From Dendrophyllia cribrosa (taxonomy: Eukaryota; Cnidaria; Anthozoa; Scleractinia; Dendrophylliidae), in assembly GCA_024195265.1 (NCBI GenBank), contig JAJLRJ010000008.1, positions 9,815,501-9,879,500 of the forward strand: DNA of 64,000 nucleotides, written 5' to 3'. The notes below the pieces were generated by a model. The model was not told where the DNA came from. It made no database searches and saw nothing but the letters and a program-made list of their open reading frames with translations. The first letter of the stretch is position 1; each line of letters opens with the position of its first letter. Shown piece by piece: positions 43,501 to 58,500 of the stretch. The position numbers and the translations under genes are program-made.

Positions 43501-46500
43501 GACAGCTACAAAAGGAAGCTCTCCATTACAGAAACGATTGCAGACAGAACTGCCCACATCTGCCAAGGTAATGTATAGTATAAAAACGTCATACACAACA
43601 TGTATTACTGCATAACCTTTTCATGGCCAAGTTTCCCCAAATTTGATTCTCTCCATGGCCAAATATTTTATTTCCCAAATGGAGTATGGCGACTATAGTC
43701 ACCATGGGTAAAGAGACTATAGTCACCTGTGGCTGCAAAAGGGTTAAATTCCATTACAAACTCTGTTGCGTTTTAACCATATGTGTAGTCAAGTAAATAC
43801 CTCCTCTCATTTAAACACCCCTCTTCGATTAATACCTGTGAACACATCCCTCATTGAAAACAAATAAATGGCCCAGGTGTTTACAAAAGAGGTATTTTTT
43901 TAGTTTTTGTTACAAACAATCTGGTTCAATGTACTTGTAATGTATAATGCCCTAGCGTCTTGGCAAAATGCTCCGTTGCATGTGCCTCTAAAAGGGGGAA
44001 GAGGGGCAGAAGAAAAAGGGTGGGAATGTTTATGGAAAATGGGGGAAAAGATGGCAGGAAGTGGTAGTGATAAATCAGGGTTCATATTCTGAGCTGGAAT
44101 AACTAATTAACCCCAGGATCCCACGCCCTTTCCAACTAGGGCCATTCAGAAGGAGGGTGGGAACAGATAATGAGAACTTTAGACCCCTTCTGTCTTCCCC
44201 CCTCCCCCTTCCCCACCTCTAAGGAGTATAATGTATATTTTACTGTTGAAGAATTATTATCTAAAAAAAAAAGGATCATCCCAATTTCATTGTAGAATGC
44301 AGTGAAACATAACCTGTTGGATAGGTTGGATGAATGCAGTACACAGAGCAACAATTATTCTGAGGAACAATCAGGTCATGAAGTGTTAGATTCTGAACAA
44401 TGCTGCCTTACAGATAACACTGAGGATAAGAGTATAATGGAAGAATACGTAATGGACACTAGCTTAGATAATTGTTCACTGAACGAAAAATTACTGGAAA
44501 GTCTGCAATCGATTGACGAAGCAAAATGGAACCAAGAAGAAATGATTCTTGATCACAATGAAAATGACATTGGGAACTGTGTGAAAAAAGCGACTATACC
44601 AAGGAATGAGCAATTTAAAACTCCAGTGAAATCAAGGAACCACCAGGCCTTGGGAATAAATACTTCTACAGCATTGAATAACTTGTCAGCACAGCAGACA
44701 CCTTCAAAGGCAATGAACACTTCTGGGGACAGTCTTGTTGATGCAGCAGAGTTGGACAGTCTATTAGATGGAGTGGAGTGGTCACCTATGATCAGTTCTT
44801 CTGAAAATCTGCACATAACAGGGTACATGAGAGTTTTATTTAATTATGGGGAAAAGATCTGTCACTGAAACCCTGGCTGTTACTACCCTCAGTGCTATAC
44901 ATTGTTCATGGGGGGAGGGGGGGGGATGAGGTCTACAATGAACCAATACAATGTAGCGGTTGCATGAGGCACCTTCATAAGCCGACCTGAAGGCAGACTC
45001 TCCACCCAGGGGTATAAAATGGGTACTGTGAACCATTAGGGAATCCTAACAGAATGCAGAGAGGTGTCTGTGCAATGGACAAGCATTCCCTTGTGGATGG
45101 AGTAGTTATACTATACTAGTTAAGTCTCTTCACTTAGGACACATTTTTAAGTGGAGAGACCATTGGCTGGATAAATGCATGTGGTGTCGAAAACCATTTA
45201 AACCATACTTATTACCTTTCTCTTTCCCTCTTTAACAGCAGAAGCAGTTCATCTAAAGCACTTTTCTCCCCTGCCAAAAAGATTGAGCATTCTAATTCAA
45301 TATCCAGTGATCTTCAAACTAAATGCATCCTCACTGGAGCTGCTAGCTACAGTCGCTTTTTGGTACTGGAGGTCTCACGCAGAGAGCTGGTGGGGGATGA
45401 AGCCATGACTAAGTATGGACGACATTTGTCTGAAAAGGTGCTTAGACTGTTCGATGAGGCACTAAGTCAAGAAAAGTTCTGCAGTCTGAGAGAAGACTGG
45501 GAGATGAGTGAAGTTGAACCTGGTGACATTGTGCATATAACTGGTATGACCATGACACTTTTAGTGCCTTCCAGCAGTTCTGCCCTTCATAATTTTCTAT
45601 TTTCAGGATTGTAATGAGTTATTTAGGAAGAGAGATAAATGGTGTTGGATTGGTAATTAATTGGGTGGAATTAAGATCACAGGTGTGGAATCTGGGATTA
45701 AATATGGTGGCATACAGGGGAGGGGGATCTTAACTTCCCCCTTCGTGTACCCTGGTTCCCACCCCTTTTTTGGTGGCTCTAACCTCTGTGTGGTTTTTCA
45801 TTGCAAACAATGTTGCAAAACTTTTTCTTATTTCTCACACCTCCCACTACCATGGGAATCCCGCTTACCCCTTGTAGAAAAGGAGTTTTTAAGGGAGCAT
45901 GAATTGGGCTATGCAATTTTTGTGGGATCTGGGATCAGGATTTATAAGGCTTTTGGGATCAGAGATAAGAAAAGTTGGTTACAAAACATAGTAGTATCAG
46001 TGATCAGTGGAATTTTTTTTGTCTTGTAACCAATGAATGATGTTCAGTTTATTTGGATAGGGCTGGTGGGGTACTTATTATTCATTGTAGGAGTTAAAAA
46101 TGTTATCTATTAGTTTTTCTCTCACAAAGTTTATGCGAGGAAATGCATTGGCTAGCATGGAAAAGAAAGTTTTTTTACTGTTTTTTTTTATGACTTCTGA
46201 GGTTAATATAATTATTGCTGATTCGTATATTAACGTGCCCACAATAATAGACATGATTTCTTGACATTCTTCTTTGTTTTATTTTATTTTGACGTGTGAA
46301 AATAATTATCCGACTTGTTAAGTGTCTCACTCAAAATCTTGTAAGACTCAGTTTCTTTATTTATCTATGTACCAATTTATTTATCTCCGTATTTTATTTG
46401 TAATGTGATTTCTTATTTATCTATTTATTTCTAAAAGCACCCGCCTCGATTAGCTTGATGCTACCTGCGAGTGCCTATAATTTTGTATATAATTTATTTG

Positions 46501-49500
46501 TTTAATAAAATGATGATGATGATGATTGCCCTTCATCACAGGAACATTTGACTCAAAGACAGGAGTGTGTATCCTTGACAACTCAGCAGATCAGTATCTT
46601 GTTGTCCATCCTGATACTCTGGTATCTGGAACTACTGTTTCCATGGCAACTAAGTGTCTGCGGCAGAGCATCTTCAATGAGCGATTCCGCACTGAAGACC
46701 AGAATGAAGCAATGTTGATTGGAACACTTCTACATGATCTGTTTGATTTAGCCATGGAGTTTAATGGTAAGTTTAATTTTTAAGCAAAAGGGTTACCAGA
46801 AATCTGTCATAGCTTAGAGGTATGCACATTAACAGGGATGGAAATTGACACTCACCCACTTTCTCGGGCAAGCATCAAATCTTCTTGGGCAAGTACATTA
46901 ATTATACATTTTCTTGCTGCAGTTCTGAAAGTCACTCGTCCAAGTGGGGAGTGCTTTCCGCCCCCTGGTTAGCTCAGTTGATATAGCGCCAGTCTGCAGA
47001 GCGGGAGGTCGCGAGTTCGTATCCCAGCCGGACCAACACTAAGGATCTTAAAATAACTGAGGACAAAGGTGCTGCCTTTGCAATGACATCTGCAAATGGT
47101 TAGACCTTCAAGTGGCTCAGATGACTACGTAGAAATGGCAGTCCCGTCTCCGATGGGGATGTAAAAGAACCACTGAGGACGTAACAAAACTCTGGCTGTG
47201 ACCACATTTAGTGCCATACATTGTCCATGGGTGGGGTGGGGGAGATGAGATCAACAATGGAACGATAGCGGCTGCCAGAGGTGCCTTCATAAGCTGACGT
47301 CCGATCTCATTCTCATAAGTATATGTAAAGCGCCATGAAAAATTGTGATATGTGCACTATATAAGTCTCTAATTATTATTATTATTTTCAAAATTAAGTT
47401 TCCAACCCTACATTAAATCAGGGCTCAAGTGATGTTATCTTGCAGTTGGTTGAAGAAAAAAAATTAGGTTGAAATTGGTTACTAAAGCTGTCCTTGCATA
47501 ACTGTCCACCACTTGTGACCTTTGCACCCTGAGCAAAATGCCTCTCTGGTATCCCTGTAAGTATGGTTTCAACTGGAACAGTACAAGCAAGAAACTGCTC
47601 CACATGTCAAGTTTAGAGGGGTGTTAGCTAGCTACATGTATCAAAATTTATTTCAAACAGCACTGGTCACATTTGTCTATAGCAAAATCCTGATATATCC
47701 TTTACCTTATGTTTCTATGTAAATTAAGTTGTAATCAATTAATTAATTAAAAAAAGGCCTGATATGAAAACAACTTTACCTGTCCTGACTTTCTGACATG
47801 GTTAACAACCCACTTCTTAACTGTGTTTCGTGTGCATGTAATTTATTAGATCTTCAAGGAGCCAGAATTTCTCCCATCAGCAACCTCGAACATCATGTAT
47901 TAACCTCAAGTTATTCTTTTTTCCCATGAAGCAACTGTTTCTTTCACCTTAAGCAATTTTAAAGCTGAGCCCGCTCAGCCTGCAATTAGAGCACTCCCAG
48001 TATTAGTGCAAACTATTTTGGGAATAAACTTATCTAAGTATTTGCCACTAGGACTCCAACTTGGATGATATGTCGTTGTAATGATATTATTTCTTTACAG
48101 AGTTCTCACCTGATGCCCTTTTAACACGAGCATGTGGACTTCTCCAAAAACTCTCTTATTTAGATGACCTGTACTGCTTGGGGCAGACAGAGAATTGGGC
48201 ACTAGAGAAACTCAAGGAGAATATTCCATTGCTGTGTGACTGGGCCAAGAAATTTGTGGTTCCTATTCCACACCCTGATTTTGGGACCATGGACTTTAAG
48301 ACTCCTGATAACTCGTCACAAGGTGCCGAGCAACCCAGTGTCTGTGTGTCAGCGCTCAAGGACATTGAAGAAAATATATGGTCACCGAGATTTGGTTTAA
48401 AGGGTACATGCAAGTTTTCTTTAGTTTGTTTCCAATTTTTGGGTGGTCATTTCTTTAGAGTAAAAGCTGTACACATATACATTGAGAACTTAACAACAAG
48501 TCCATGAAGTGTGCCAGACCTTTCTCAGATATAAATAATTAAAAAAAGAATAAATGGCAGAATTGAACCCCTCCTTACAGACACCTACATAATATGGACA
48601 CCTCCTTACTGGCTATGTATAGTTCATTTGGTCATTGCGAGATGCAGGTGTAAAAATGGGCACTGGTGAATTAAATGCTGGGGGGTAACCCTGCGACAGA
48701 CTAGCATCCCATCCAGGGGGGAGTAGAAATTCTCCTAGTGACTTCATGCTCAAGAAATCGAAGATTAGTACTGGCCTGTATGGGCCACTAGGCTTGAACG
48801 CACTAAGAGACTTTACTGTAATAGGAATACCTCGTCCATAAATTATATGGACAGTCTATGGTATTCATGATATAAAAGTCCGACTGTATATCATTGGGAG
48901 AGGGGAAGAAGTACTTTTTTTGGCAGTCTTTTCTATAATGATTTTGCCATTACTACATGTAAAAGTGACAAGTAAGGTTAATGATTCATTGATCGGTTGT
49001 TCCAGGCAAGGTTGATGCCACAGTGGAGGTTAAAATTGACAGAAGACCTAAAATCAGAAGACACAGACCTGATACAGGAAACCAAATGCAGACCAAAGTG
49101 ATACCACTGGAGCTGAAGACAGGAAAAATGTTCACCAAACTTGGTGGGATGAAAAAGTTTTCTATAAATTATTAACCATTCATTTCCAACGGGGTTAAAA
49201 ACATTCTTTTATTTTATAAACCTCAGTAAAATACAAGGATTTCTCTCACCGCAGAAAAATTCACTGTGAAGAGTGAAGATATCAATATATTTATGTTGAC
49301 TACCATTGTTTCCCTGCCCTTATTAAATGTCAAACGAGCTTAACCCTTTAAGCCCTAAGAGTGATCAGCATTAAATTTCTCCTCGTAATATCAATGCCTT
49401 ATCAATCAAAAAGGTCATGAGAATTAAGGACATGATCACACAAGATGAATTCTCTGGATATCCAAACAATTTCTCCCCACTACTTCTATAGGAAATGTAT

Positions 49501-52500
49501 AGGGACAAGAAATGAGAATTTAAATTTTGATATTAGGGGTTAAAGGTGTTGGCCTACAATGAAAACATCTTTAGATCTTCCTCAGAAATCTTCAGACATC
49601 CATGGAAATCTTCAAAAAAATTTCGAAAAGTGAACGGAAACATTAACAAATTTTGTTCAACCTTAATGGACAGTATTCAGAGAATATTCCAAAATCTTTA
49701 AAAATCTTTGGAAAATTGCTTAAAACTTTGTAATTAGTGCCGTTTATATAAAGAAACAAATAGTGGCTGCTTGGAGAAATAAAATTTATCTTCTTGTGGT
49801 CAACTCAAAATTTCATATCTCCTCAAACTCATGAGTTATCTTCTATTTCTGGTTGTTATTCCAGGTTCAATTGAACACAGAGCACAAGTGATCCTCTACA
49901 CTCTCCTTATGTCTGATCGTTATTCCCAAGCAGTTGATGCCGGTTTATTGTTTTACATGAAGTCAGCTCACATGATTGGGGTGCCTGGTTTTCTTCATGA
50001 AAAGAGGGCCCTGATCATGAAAAGGAATGAAGTTGCACGTTACTTGACACTCAACAGGGCTGGGACTACAGGGACTATGCCAGGTTGGTTGTAATCTAGT
50101 GGCAGATACAGACCCTGACATAATGGGAGGCCCAGAATAAAATAATAAGGGGGAGGATGAGTGAAATTGTTAGAGAAGGAAAAACGTTTCTGCCATTTTG
50201 GCCCTATTTTTTTTGGCAAGAGATTCAGATAGGGGTCTCATTCTTGCAAGCCTTGTTTCCTTTCTCTTTTTAGATTCACTCTGTCAAACTTCAAATTTGT
50301 AAAACCACTCTGTCAAGCTTTAAATCAACATAACTGAACAAAGTTCCATGAACATCATATTCATTTTTATTTCACTTTAATATGTTTGAAAAGCCCTGAA
50401 TATCGCAGCATTTTAAGAAAAGGTAAATTTCCAACTGATGCAGCCATTTAAAAGCACAGTACATCACCCAAACAGAGGTTGGTAAGCCTGTGGTTTGGGG
50501 TGATTTTTCAGGTGTGTGTGAGGAAAAAAAGGGGGAATTGTGAAATTTAGAAAAATAAGAAATATTGGAGATTTGATGAAGTTCTAAGATTAGAATATGA
50601 AGTTAACCATTACCAAATAATACGTCATCAACCTGGGGGCTGGAATGCTCTTGCGTGTTTATCAACTGTTTGTCTGTCTTCTTTCCCTTCTTTCAAACTC
50701 TTACTCTATTCAAATTCAATTAATTTTACCTTTCTTTTGAAGCAATGTTAAAAGATCCTAATACCTGCCGACGTTGTTCTCAAGCACAAAACTGTACCAC
50801 CTTCCATAAAGCTGTTGAACAAGGAGATGGGATGACCAGCAGTCTTGGATCATTCTTCAACGAGATGACAGACCACATGTCAAAGACCTACATCAGCTAC
50901 TTTACAAACTGGTTTAAGCTGGTTTGTCTAGAAGGAAAGCAGATGGAAGAGAAGAGGACTCAACGGGAAATTTGGTGCTTAGAAGGATGGGAGCGGGAGA
51001 AGCTGGGCCGTTGTTTCAGTGGTATGGTGCTGAAGGCACGTGATCATGATGCATTGACAGGCAGTAGCCATTATTGTAAACACACATTTGAGCGCACAGA
51101 GGATCATCCCAGTATAACATCACTGCAGGATGTACCCATTACAGTGGGTGACCGGGTGATTTTGAGTGAGGAGCTCAATGGAGCCATAGCTCTTGCAGCA
51201 GGTAATTGGAGTTCTGCGTGAAAAATTTTGTATTATTTTATTATACAGTCAACTCTCTCGTAAGCAACCACCCTTGGTGCAAGACAAAGTGGTCGCTTAC
51301 GGGAGGTGGTCGCTTATGGGAAAAATCAACAAAATAAGCTCAAAAACGTAATTACATAAAGATATTACCTTATAAGCGAAAATTAGGCAAATAGACGTTT
51401 TCTCTGCCTGAAACTAATTTGTTCTTTTTACAAGAAGCACGATTCGTGAAAAGTATAATATAGTTTAAAATGTGTCACTTGTTAATCAAAATCACCTGAA
51501 ATTCAATTTTAACCGAACAAAATCTGGGGGAAAAATCTCAAACATGGGGTGCTTACATACTTGCACTCTAGATCAGACTGTATTTACATTCACCCGGTCA
51601 CATTTGAACGCTTCTCCATGAAGTCTAGAATGCTTGATTGCTTCTGTGTTTTAAGCCTCAAGTCAACATTTTGCAACAAATCACTGTAACCGGGGTAACA
51701 ATCTGCTTGTTTATCTACAGATCTTATTACAGTCATCTTTTTTGTATAAAGTAAACTGTTATTATCTGTCAGCACTCTGGGTCAGCACTATTAAAAACTG
51801 AACTTTTGTGACATTCGAGTAATGATTTTCTTACGATCATACGTGATCATGCCGGGTGGTCGCTTACCGGAAACAGAAAACAAAAGAATATGACAAATTT
51901 CTGGCCTAAAAAGTGGTTGCGGTCGCTTAAGAAATTCGAGTAGTGGTCGCTAACGAGAGAGTTTTTGAAACAGTATTTGACTGAGAAACAAAACGGTCAT
52001 TTACAAAGTGGTCGCTTACGGGAGATGGTCGCTTACGAGAAGTGGTCGCTATGAGAGAGTTGACTGTATGTATGTGAAAATAAATTGATGTGAATTGCAG
52101 AGAAGGAATTAAAGATTTATAAATAAAAAAAAAAATTTATGCTTTTGTATAGTGCAAATTCTATATACATATTCAAATGCGCTTCACAATCAATCAGACC
52201 CACCCCACCATCGAAACTGAAGGAGTTGATTCAAACCTATGACCTTTGCTATTCCAGTGCAGCTCACTCTACCACTGAGTTACAATGCCAGATGGGAGCT
52301 TGGTCAATTGTGAGTTCTATTATACCCGGCCGTGAAATGATGAATATGATAACCTCTAATTACATCATTTCACGGGTATAAATTAATAGAACTCACAATT
52401 GACCAAGGTCCAATCTGGCCTAGTAACTTAGTAGTGGAGCATTTGCACTGGAGTCACAAAGGTCATGGGTTCGATTCCTGTCAAGGCCTGAAAATTCTTT

Positions 52501-55500
52501 CAAGCTATAATTGCAACCCCCGCAATGACTGTGATGATCATATTCTCTTTGATTTTGTACACATTTGGCTCTTATTATAGCCATCTACCTTAGGCAGAAA
52601 CCTCACCTAAGCGGACTTGTTATGGATCCAGCCAGACATAAACACTTTTACATTGTTAACCTTTCCTAAGCAGACACCACTTTAACACAATCCTAAGTGG
52701 AGGTCCGTTGCTTACCTTAAATTGCATTTACTCAAGTAAATATTTTTTGTTTCATCCATACAGGTTATATTCATGAGGTTAAAAAGAAGGAAGTTGTTGT
52801 CTTATTAGACAGAGATTTAACTAAAAGGTAAAACTTTTAACTACACCATTTTTTATTTCCATGCGGTGAAGCCTTCATGTCAGTTTGAATGCACTCTGAA
52901 ATGTGGAATGATATGGTTCTATCTAACCTAAAACACCAAAACTGCATCACTTTAAAAAGTTCCTTTATTTATGACAAATAGGCAAAAAAAACTTGCACAC
53001 AAAATCCAGAACAATGCCTGGAGGTATAGCTATCCTGAGTTTGAGTAGCAAATCAGAGCGTGCGAAAAAACTATCCTTTGGTTTGGTCCCGGGGGGGGGG
53101 GGGGTACTCCCTATAATGAGCTATACGGGGATGCTCCGCCCGAAAGGGGTACCGTTTTTAGGCTGGAGGTATATGAAAGGGGAGGGATTTCACGAGTTGA
53201 AATATGTGAAAGGGTAGGGATTTCACGAAGGATAGGAAATGGTAGCGAAAACACGAGTTGAAGCATAAAAAAGGTAGGGAAAACTGCCATTTAAGTATTA
53301 TAAAAAGCGCCCTTCAAAATATACCAAACAGACGCACGTAAAGGCTATATGAAAGGGGTACCATTTTCAACGAAAGGTATATGAAAGGGGTACCATTTTC
53401 AATGAAAGGTATATGAAAGGGGTACCTTTTCTGTCAAAAAACGGTATATGAAAGGGTAAGGGTTTGGACCTCGGGGCGGAGCATCCCCGTACAAAACTTT
53501 GTTGAGTACCCCCCCCCCCCCCCCCCCAGGGGGGTTTGGTATATACTAGCTTTCTTTTTGGAGCAAATAAATTTATTGTTGTTGTTGTTGTTGTTGTTGC
53601 ATATTGTTTTCATATACAACCGTGCAGGTATGATGTACAAACTGACAAAACAAGCTCAAGACTCTATCGCTTGGACAAGGATGACGAGTACAGCACTCTG
53701 ACCACCCTGTGGTCCAACATGGCAAGGCTGTTTAAAGGTGATTCAGATAGAGATGCTCAACTGCGCCGGCAAATCATTGACTTGGAGCCACCAGTATTTT
53801 CAAGGAAAAGAAGGAATGATACCGTGACCATGTCAAGTCAGACATCGGAAATTACGGACTACTTCTCGCAACAATCACCGTGAGTTCCTGTTTGGCCTGT
53901 TGGAGCAGTTTTCAATTGAGTGTCGTAAAACCAAAACCAAAGTAATTACTCTGAGCAATCACAGCAGTAGTAAACAATCCAATGAACCAATCAGAGCTGG
54001 AAGCAATTACATGTCGGCGGCGCCAAGCGCGGGAAAACGCGTGCGAGCAAGTCACGATTGGTTTTGGTTTTACTTCTGATTGGTCGAGAAAGTGGCGCGA
54101 GATTTTTTAGCCAATCACAAAGCGTAGCAATGCAAAACCAAAGCAATTGTGTAATTACTTTCGATACTCAATTGAAAACTGCTCTAAAATGAAGGGTTTT
54201 TTAATTTTAACTCGTGAATACGCGAATAAGCTTGAATGAGTTACAGCAGTGAGACAAAATTTCACTTGATCGCTCGATCAGCTGTTAACATTAAGCCCGC
54301 GATATGTAATGGTCACCTGCCTTACCCATGGGGATGGTGTTGGAGGGAGGGGAGGGTGGGGAGGGTCTAAACCTTTTTATATTCACGAAATGGCTCATAG
54401 AAGCGTGAAGCGAAGGAAATAGGAGTCGTCTGCGCGCTGGCTACCTTTTCTTTTCCATCAGGTTTATTGGACACAAACTTAAGGCCTGGCTAAACTAGGA
54501 AACATTGTTGCAGAAACATTGTTGCGGAGGCAAATGTTTTCCAGTTTAGCCGCGCGGGAAACATATGTTGCGGAAACAAATTTTGCTGTTTGGAAACAAG
54601 AAAATGTTTTTGCCTCAGGTCAAAAACATTTTTGCTTACCGGACACAAATTTTGCTTCCGAAACAAATGTTTCCCAGTTTGGCCACCATAAAAGCAATGT
54701 TGACTAGTTTCCAGTGCTGCTCATTAAAAATGTTTCCTAGCAACGGCGAGCGGACCGGCGAGCGTACAACAATGCGCATGCGTGACCCTTTGTTTCCGAA
54801 ACAATGTTTCCTCGTTTGGCCACCGGAGCAGCAAAACATTTTTTAGCCACCCCGGAAACATTACAGGAAACATGTTTCCGCAACATTGTTTCCTAGTTTA
54901 GCCAGGCCTTTACTGTGACAAAATTAGTAAGTTGGTTTTAAAAAATGCTTACGATAAAAAGAAAAGGAAAATAAGATGGACCAAAGGGAAGAGCGCGAAG
55001 GGGACAGAAAGCCCAATGCGAGGCGCCTACTCAAGAAACTTAAAATACAGTTAAATTCTAGATAATTAAATAAATTTTAAAAAGCTCATAACAAAATTAA
55101 GTAAGGTTAGCGCTTAACAGAGCTGTTTTTCCGTTTCAAAACCAGTCCCCTTTTACAATTGCGAGAGGAGAATTTGTTAATTTTACTTCAACAGTTTAAA
55201 AACACAGAAAAGCTGTCAGTCCACTGCTGGGACTGTGTTCTTTGTGTTAGCTAATTTTGTATAAGTAAAGTAGAAGCCAAGAGAAAGAGAGTCAGGTTGA
55301 AATGTAAGGAAGAGGGACAAGAAGTTTACCTAGTATCTTTTATTCGTCGCAACACTCTACATTTTGCGAAACCAAAATGACGGCCAGCACTCGGCCGCCG
55401 AAAAAAATGCATACAGACCACTCTCCAGTATTTCTGTATCTATTGAAAAGGGACTTGTACTCCAAGCTGTTGATATGACTGTCAAAAATATTTATTATAT

Positions 55501-58500
55501 AAATCAGAAGCTTATCTGTTATGAACTTCTGTTTAAACTTAAACACGAAGACGCGCTATAAAACGGATAGCTCCTCCCCCTTGTTTCAGCTCGAGTGAGC
55601 TAATGATGATGCTAATGAGATAGCGTCCTGATAAAACACGTGCTGTGAGTTTTTTGAACGACTTCAAAAACATTCCACAAAAAGCGTGTCCTTACGGAGA
55701 TTAAACAAATGCGCTTTTGTGCAAAGAGAAAATCAGCAAACAAGAAAAACAAGTAGACTGAATTTCAAAATTAGCGTCAAAAAAGTTCGAAATTCTCAAA
55801 GGAATTCCAAGGATACAAACCTCAACAAATTCCTCCATTGTGTTGAAAATGTTATGGGGTTTGCTAAAAGCGACTAGTAGAAACAAAGTCAAGTAAACCA
55901 CACAGACAGTTTGCTCAAAAGCTGTTTTTATTTCCACAAATTTTCACGGAGGTCCGTACGCGACGACGGTTGATTGACAAATGATCCCAACGTACCTAAG
56001 GTGCGCTCCTTCTATAGCGCGTCTTCGTGTTTAAGGCCTGGTTCCCACCAGCGATTTAACCGGAAGCGGTGTCGGAGTCGGAAGCGTAAGGGGCCGTTCC
56101 AGTGTAAATCAGTCGGAAGCACGACGGAATCAACGTTTTCAATTAATTTCCACTCTGTTTCTGTGCACTATTTGTACTTCAGTTTTTATGTTTTCAGTTC
56201 TCAAGACAACAGAAGCCAGAAATTGCTATCTGATCCAGCTGCAGAAGCCATTCTCCAGGAACTGAACACAGGGCAGCGCAAGGCAGTGTCCAAAGCACTA
56301 TGCGCGCATCACTATGCACTGATCCTGGGTATGCCTGGCACTGGCAAAACCACCACCATCTCCTGTCTGGTCCGCGTGCTGGTGGCCTGTGGCAAGTCTG
56401 TTCTGCTCACCAGTTACACTCATACTGCTGTGGACAATATTCTTCTCAAGCTAAAGGAGGTTGGTGGTATTGTCACAGCTTGGGTGTCCTGTGTTAATAC
56501 TCAAATGAAGAATGATCCTGGCAGTTGTGAACGCAATTTAACCAATCCACCGTAAGAAAAAAGATGGCGGCTGTCCATTTTACCACAATACCTTGCGGAA
56601 CTAACACAGCACATAAGGCACAAAGAAAGCCAAATTTTTACAATATTTGTTCCAGTACTAAGGACAATGTGTAGACTAGGTTTGAAGATTTTATAACTTT
56701 TCTTTACATTTTTATGAACGTTGTTAAGGTTTTTATGCGCTAAGAATTATGGGTAAATGTACTAGTCGCCATCTTTTTTCCTACCGAGGATTGCGAAAAG
56801 AATCCTGAAAAAAATTCAGGACTTCAACGGGGTTCGAACCCGTGACCTCGCGATACCGGTGCGATGCTCTACCAACTGATCTATGAAGCCACTGACGTTG
56901 GGAGCAGGTCAATTGTAGGTTCATATGTTCCCGTGAAAAGAAGTGAGTGAAATGATATATATGAAATGCTGTCACACCATGTGACCTACTTAATATGCCA
57001 TGTGACATCGGCCTCTTGTACGGAGCCCATCATGTTTGTTAGGCAGTTAGCCAATGTTGTTCGCTAATACACAGTATAAAGCCAAAAATATCGCGCCACT
57101 TCCTCGACCAATCAGATGTAAAACCATGACCAGTTGTGACTTGAGTTGTTGGCACGCGTTTTCCCGCGCTTGGCACGGGCTAGATATATTTGCTCTGAGT
57201 CGTGATTGGTTCATTGGATTGTCTTCCTCTGTTGTGATTGGCCAAAGTAATTACTTTGGTTTTGGTTTTACGACACTCAATTGAAAACCGCTCTGTAATT
57301 CCTGAAATTTCACTGGATTTATTTTAATTGTAAACCGTCCTGTTTTACCAGACAAACGTGGATTTTCTCCGCCTTGGCCAGGTGCACAAGATTCTTCCAG
57401 AATTACAGTCATACAGTGCTCAGAGAGCGGCCGCTGATATAAAGACTGTCAATGAACTCAAGCAGTTTTACGAATCCAAGGTAATATTGTAATCGACAAG
57501 AAAAGATCTCCGTTTTCTAGTCTTCTCTCTTAGCACCTCAGGCTAATTTGGCAACTGCACTACAGCATTTCGTCTCTAAATATCATGAATTTATATATTT
57601 ACTATTTTTATCCCAGTCTGTAGTAGCAACCACGTGTTTGTGTGTGAACCACGCCCTTTTCTCTCAGCGTTCATTTGATTACTGTGTAGAGAACGAGGAT
57701 TCACGGATCACACAACCTGTGTGCATTGGGCCTCTTAGGAGAGCTCGAATTTATTTATTTAATTTCTTTATCTTCAGTCTGTAGTAGCGACCACGTGTTT
57801 GAGTGTGAACCACGCCCTTTTCTCCCAGCGTTCATTTGATTACTGCATAGTGGACGAGGCTTCACAGATCACACAGCCTGTATGCATAGGACCCCTTAGG
57901 CGAGCTCGTGTCTTCATCTTAGTAGGGGATCATTATCAGTTGCCGCCTTTGGTGCAGAGCGTGGAAGCCAGGTAGAAAGAACTTGTTCTTGTTTAAACGT
58001 ATCTGTTTAATTTGTCGATGACCGTGAGCTCTGTCCTTTCCAGTTGAGGTATCAGTACTAGCTAATTATAAAACGTTCACTATTCGCTTCTCTTTCTTAA
58101 GTAGTCATTCCATTATCATTTGAATACCTTCGGAGGACCATCGGAAACTGTCGGAAATCTCTAGTCATGTGACTTAATCTTCCTGAAGTGTCGAGGAATC
58201 ATTGGGGCCGTCTTAGGAAATGTTCGGACCTTGACATTTTTTTCTGTGTCGCTGCAGGAATGTTGTTTGCTAAACAATCAAAGCCTGAAGTCGGGCTTTC
58301 GCAGGAGGTGGGGGGATTTTAAAAATATAAATCCTGCAATTTCCTGGAAAATAATTATCCTAAACCGTTGAGTGTGATAACTGGAAGTCGTGTTTCTCCA
58401 ACAGGGAGGGAGGAATGGATGTGAGTTTGTTCAAGCGTCTGTCTGAGCGGCACCCTCATGCAGTGATCAGCCTGGAGCATCAGTACCGTATGAACCAGGA

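Noticed and set aside
45661..46029. 122-codon plus-strand frame after DNA2 exon 7
   Set aside because: It lies wholly in DNA2 intron 7, with no motif and no phase-compatible splice sites.
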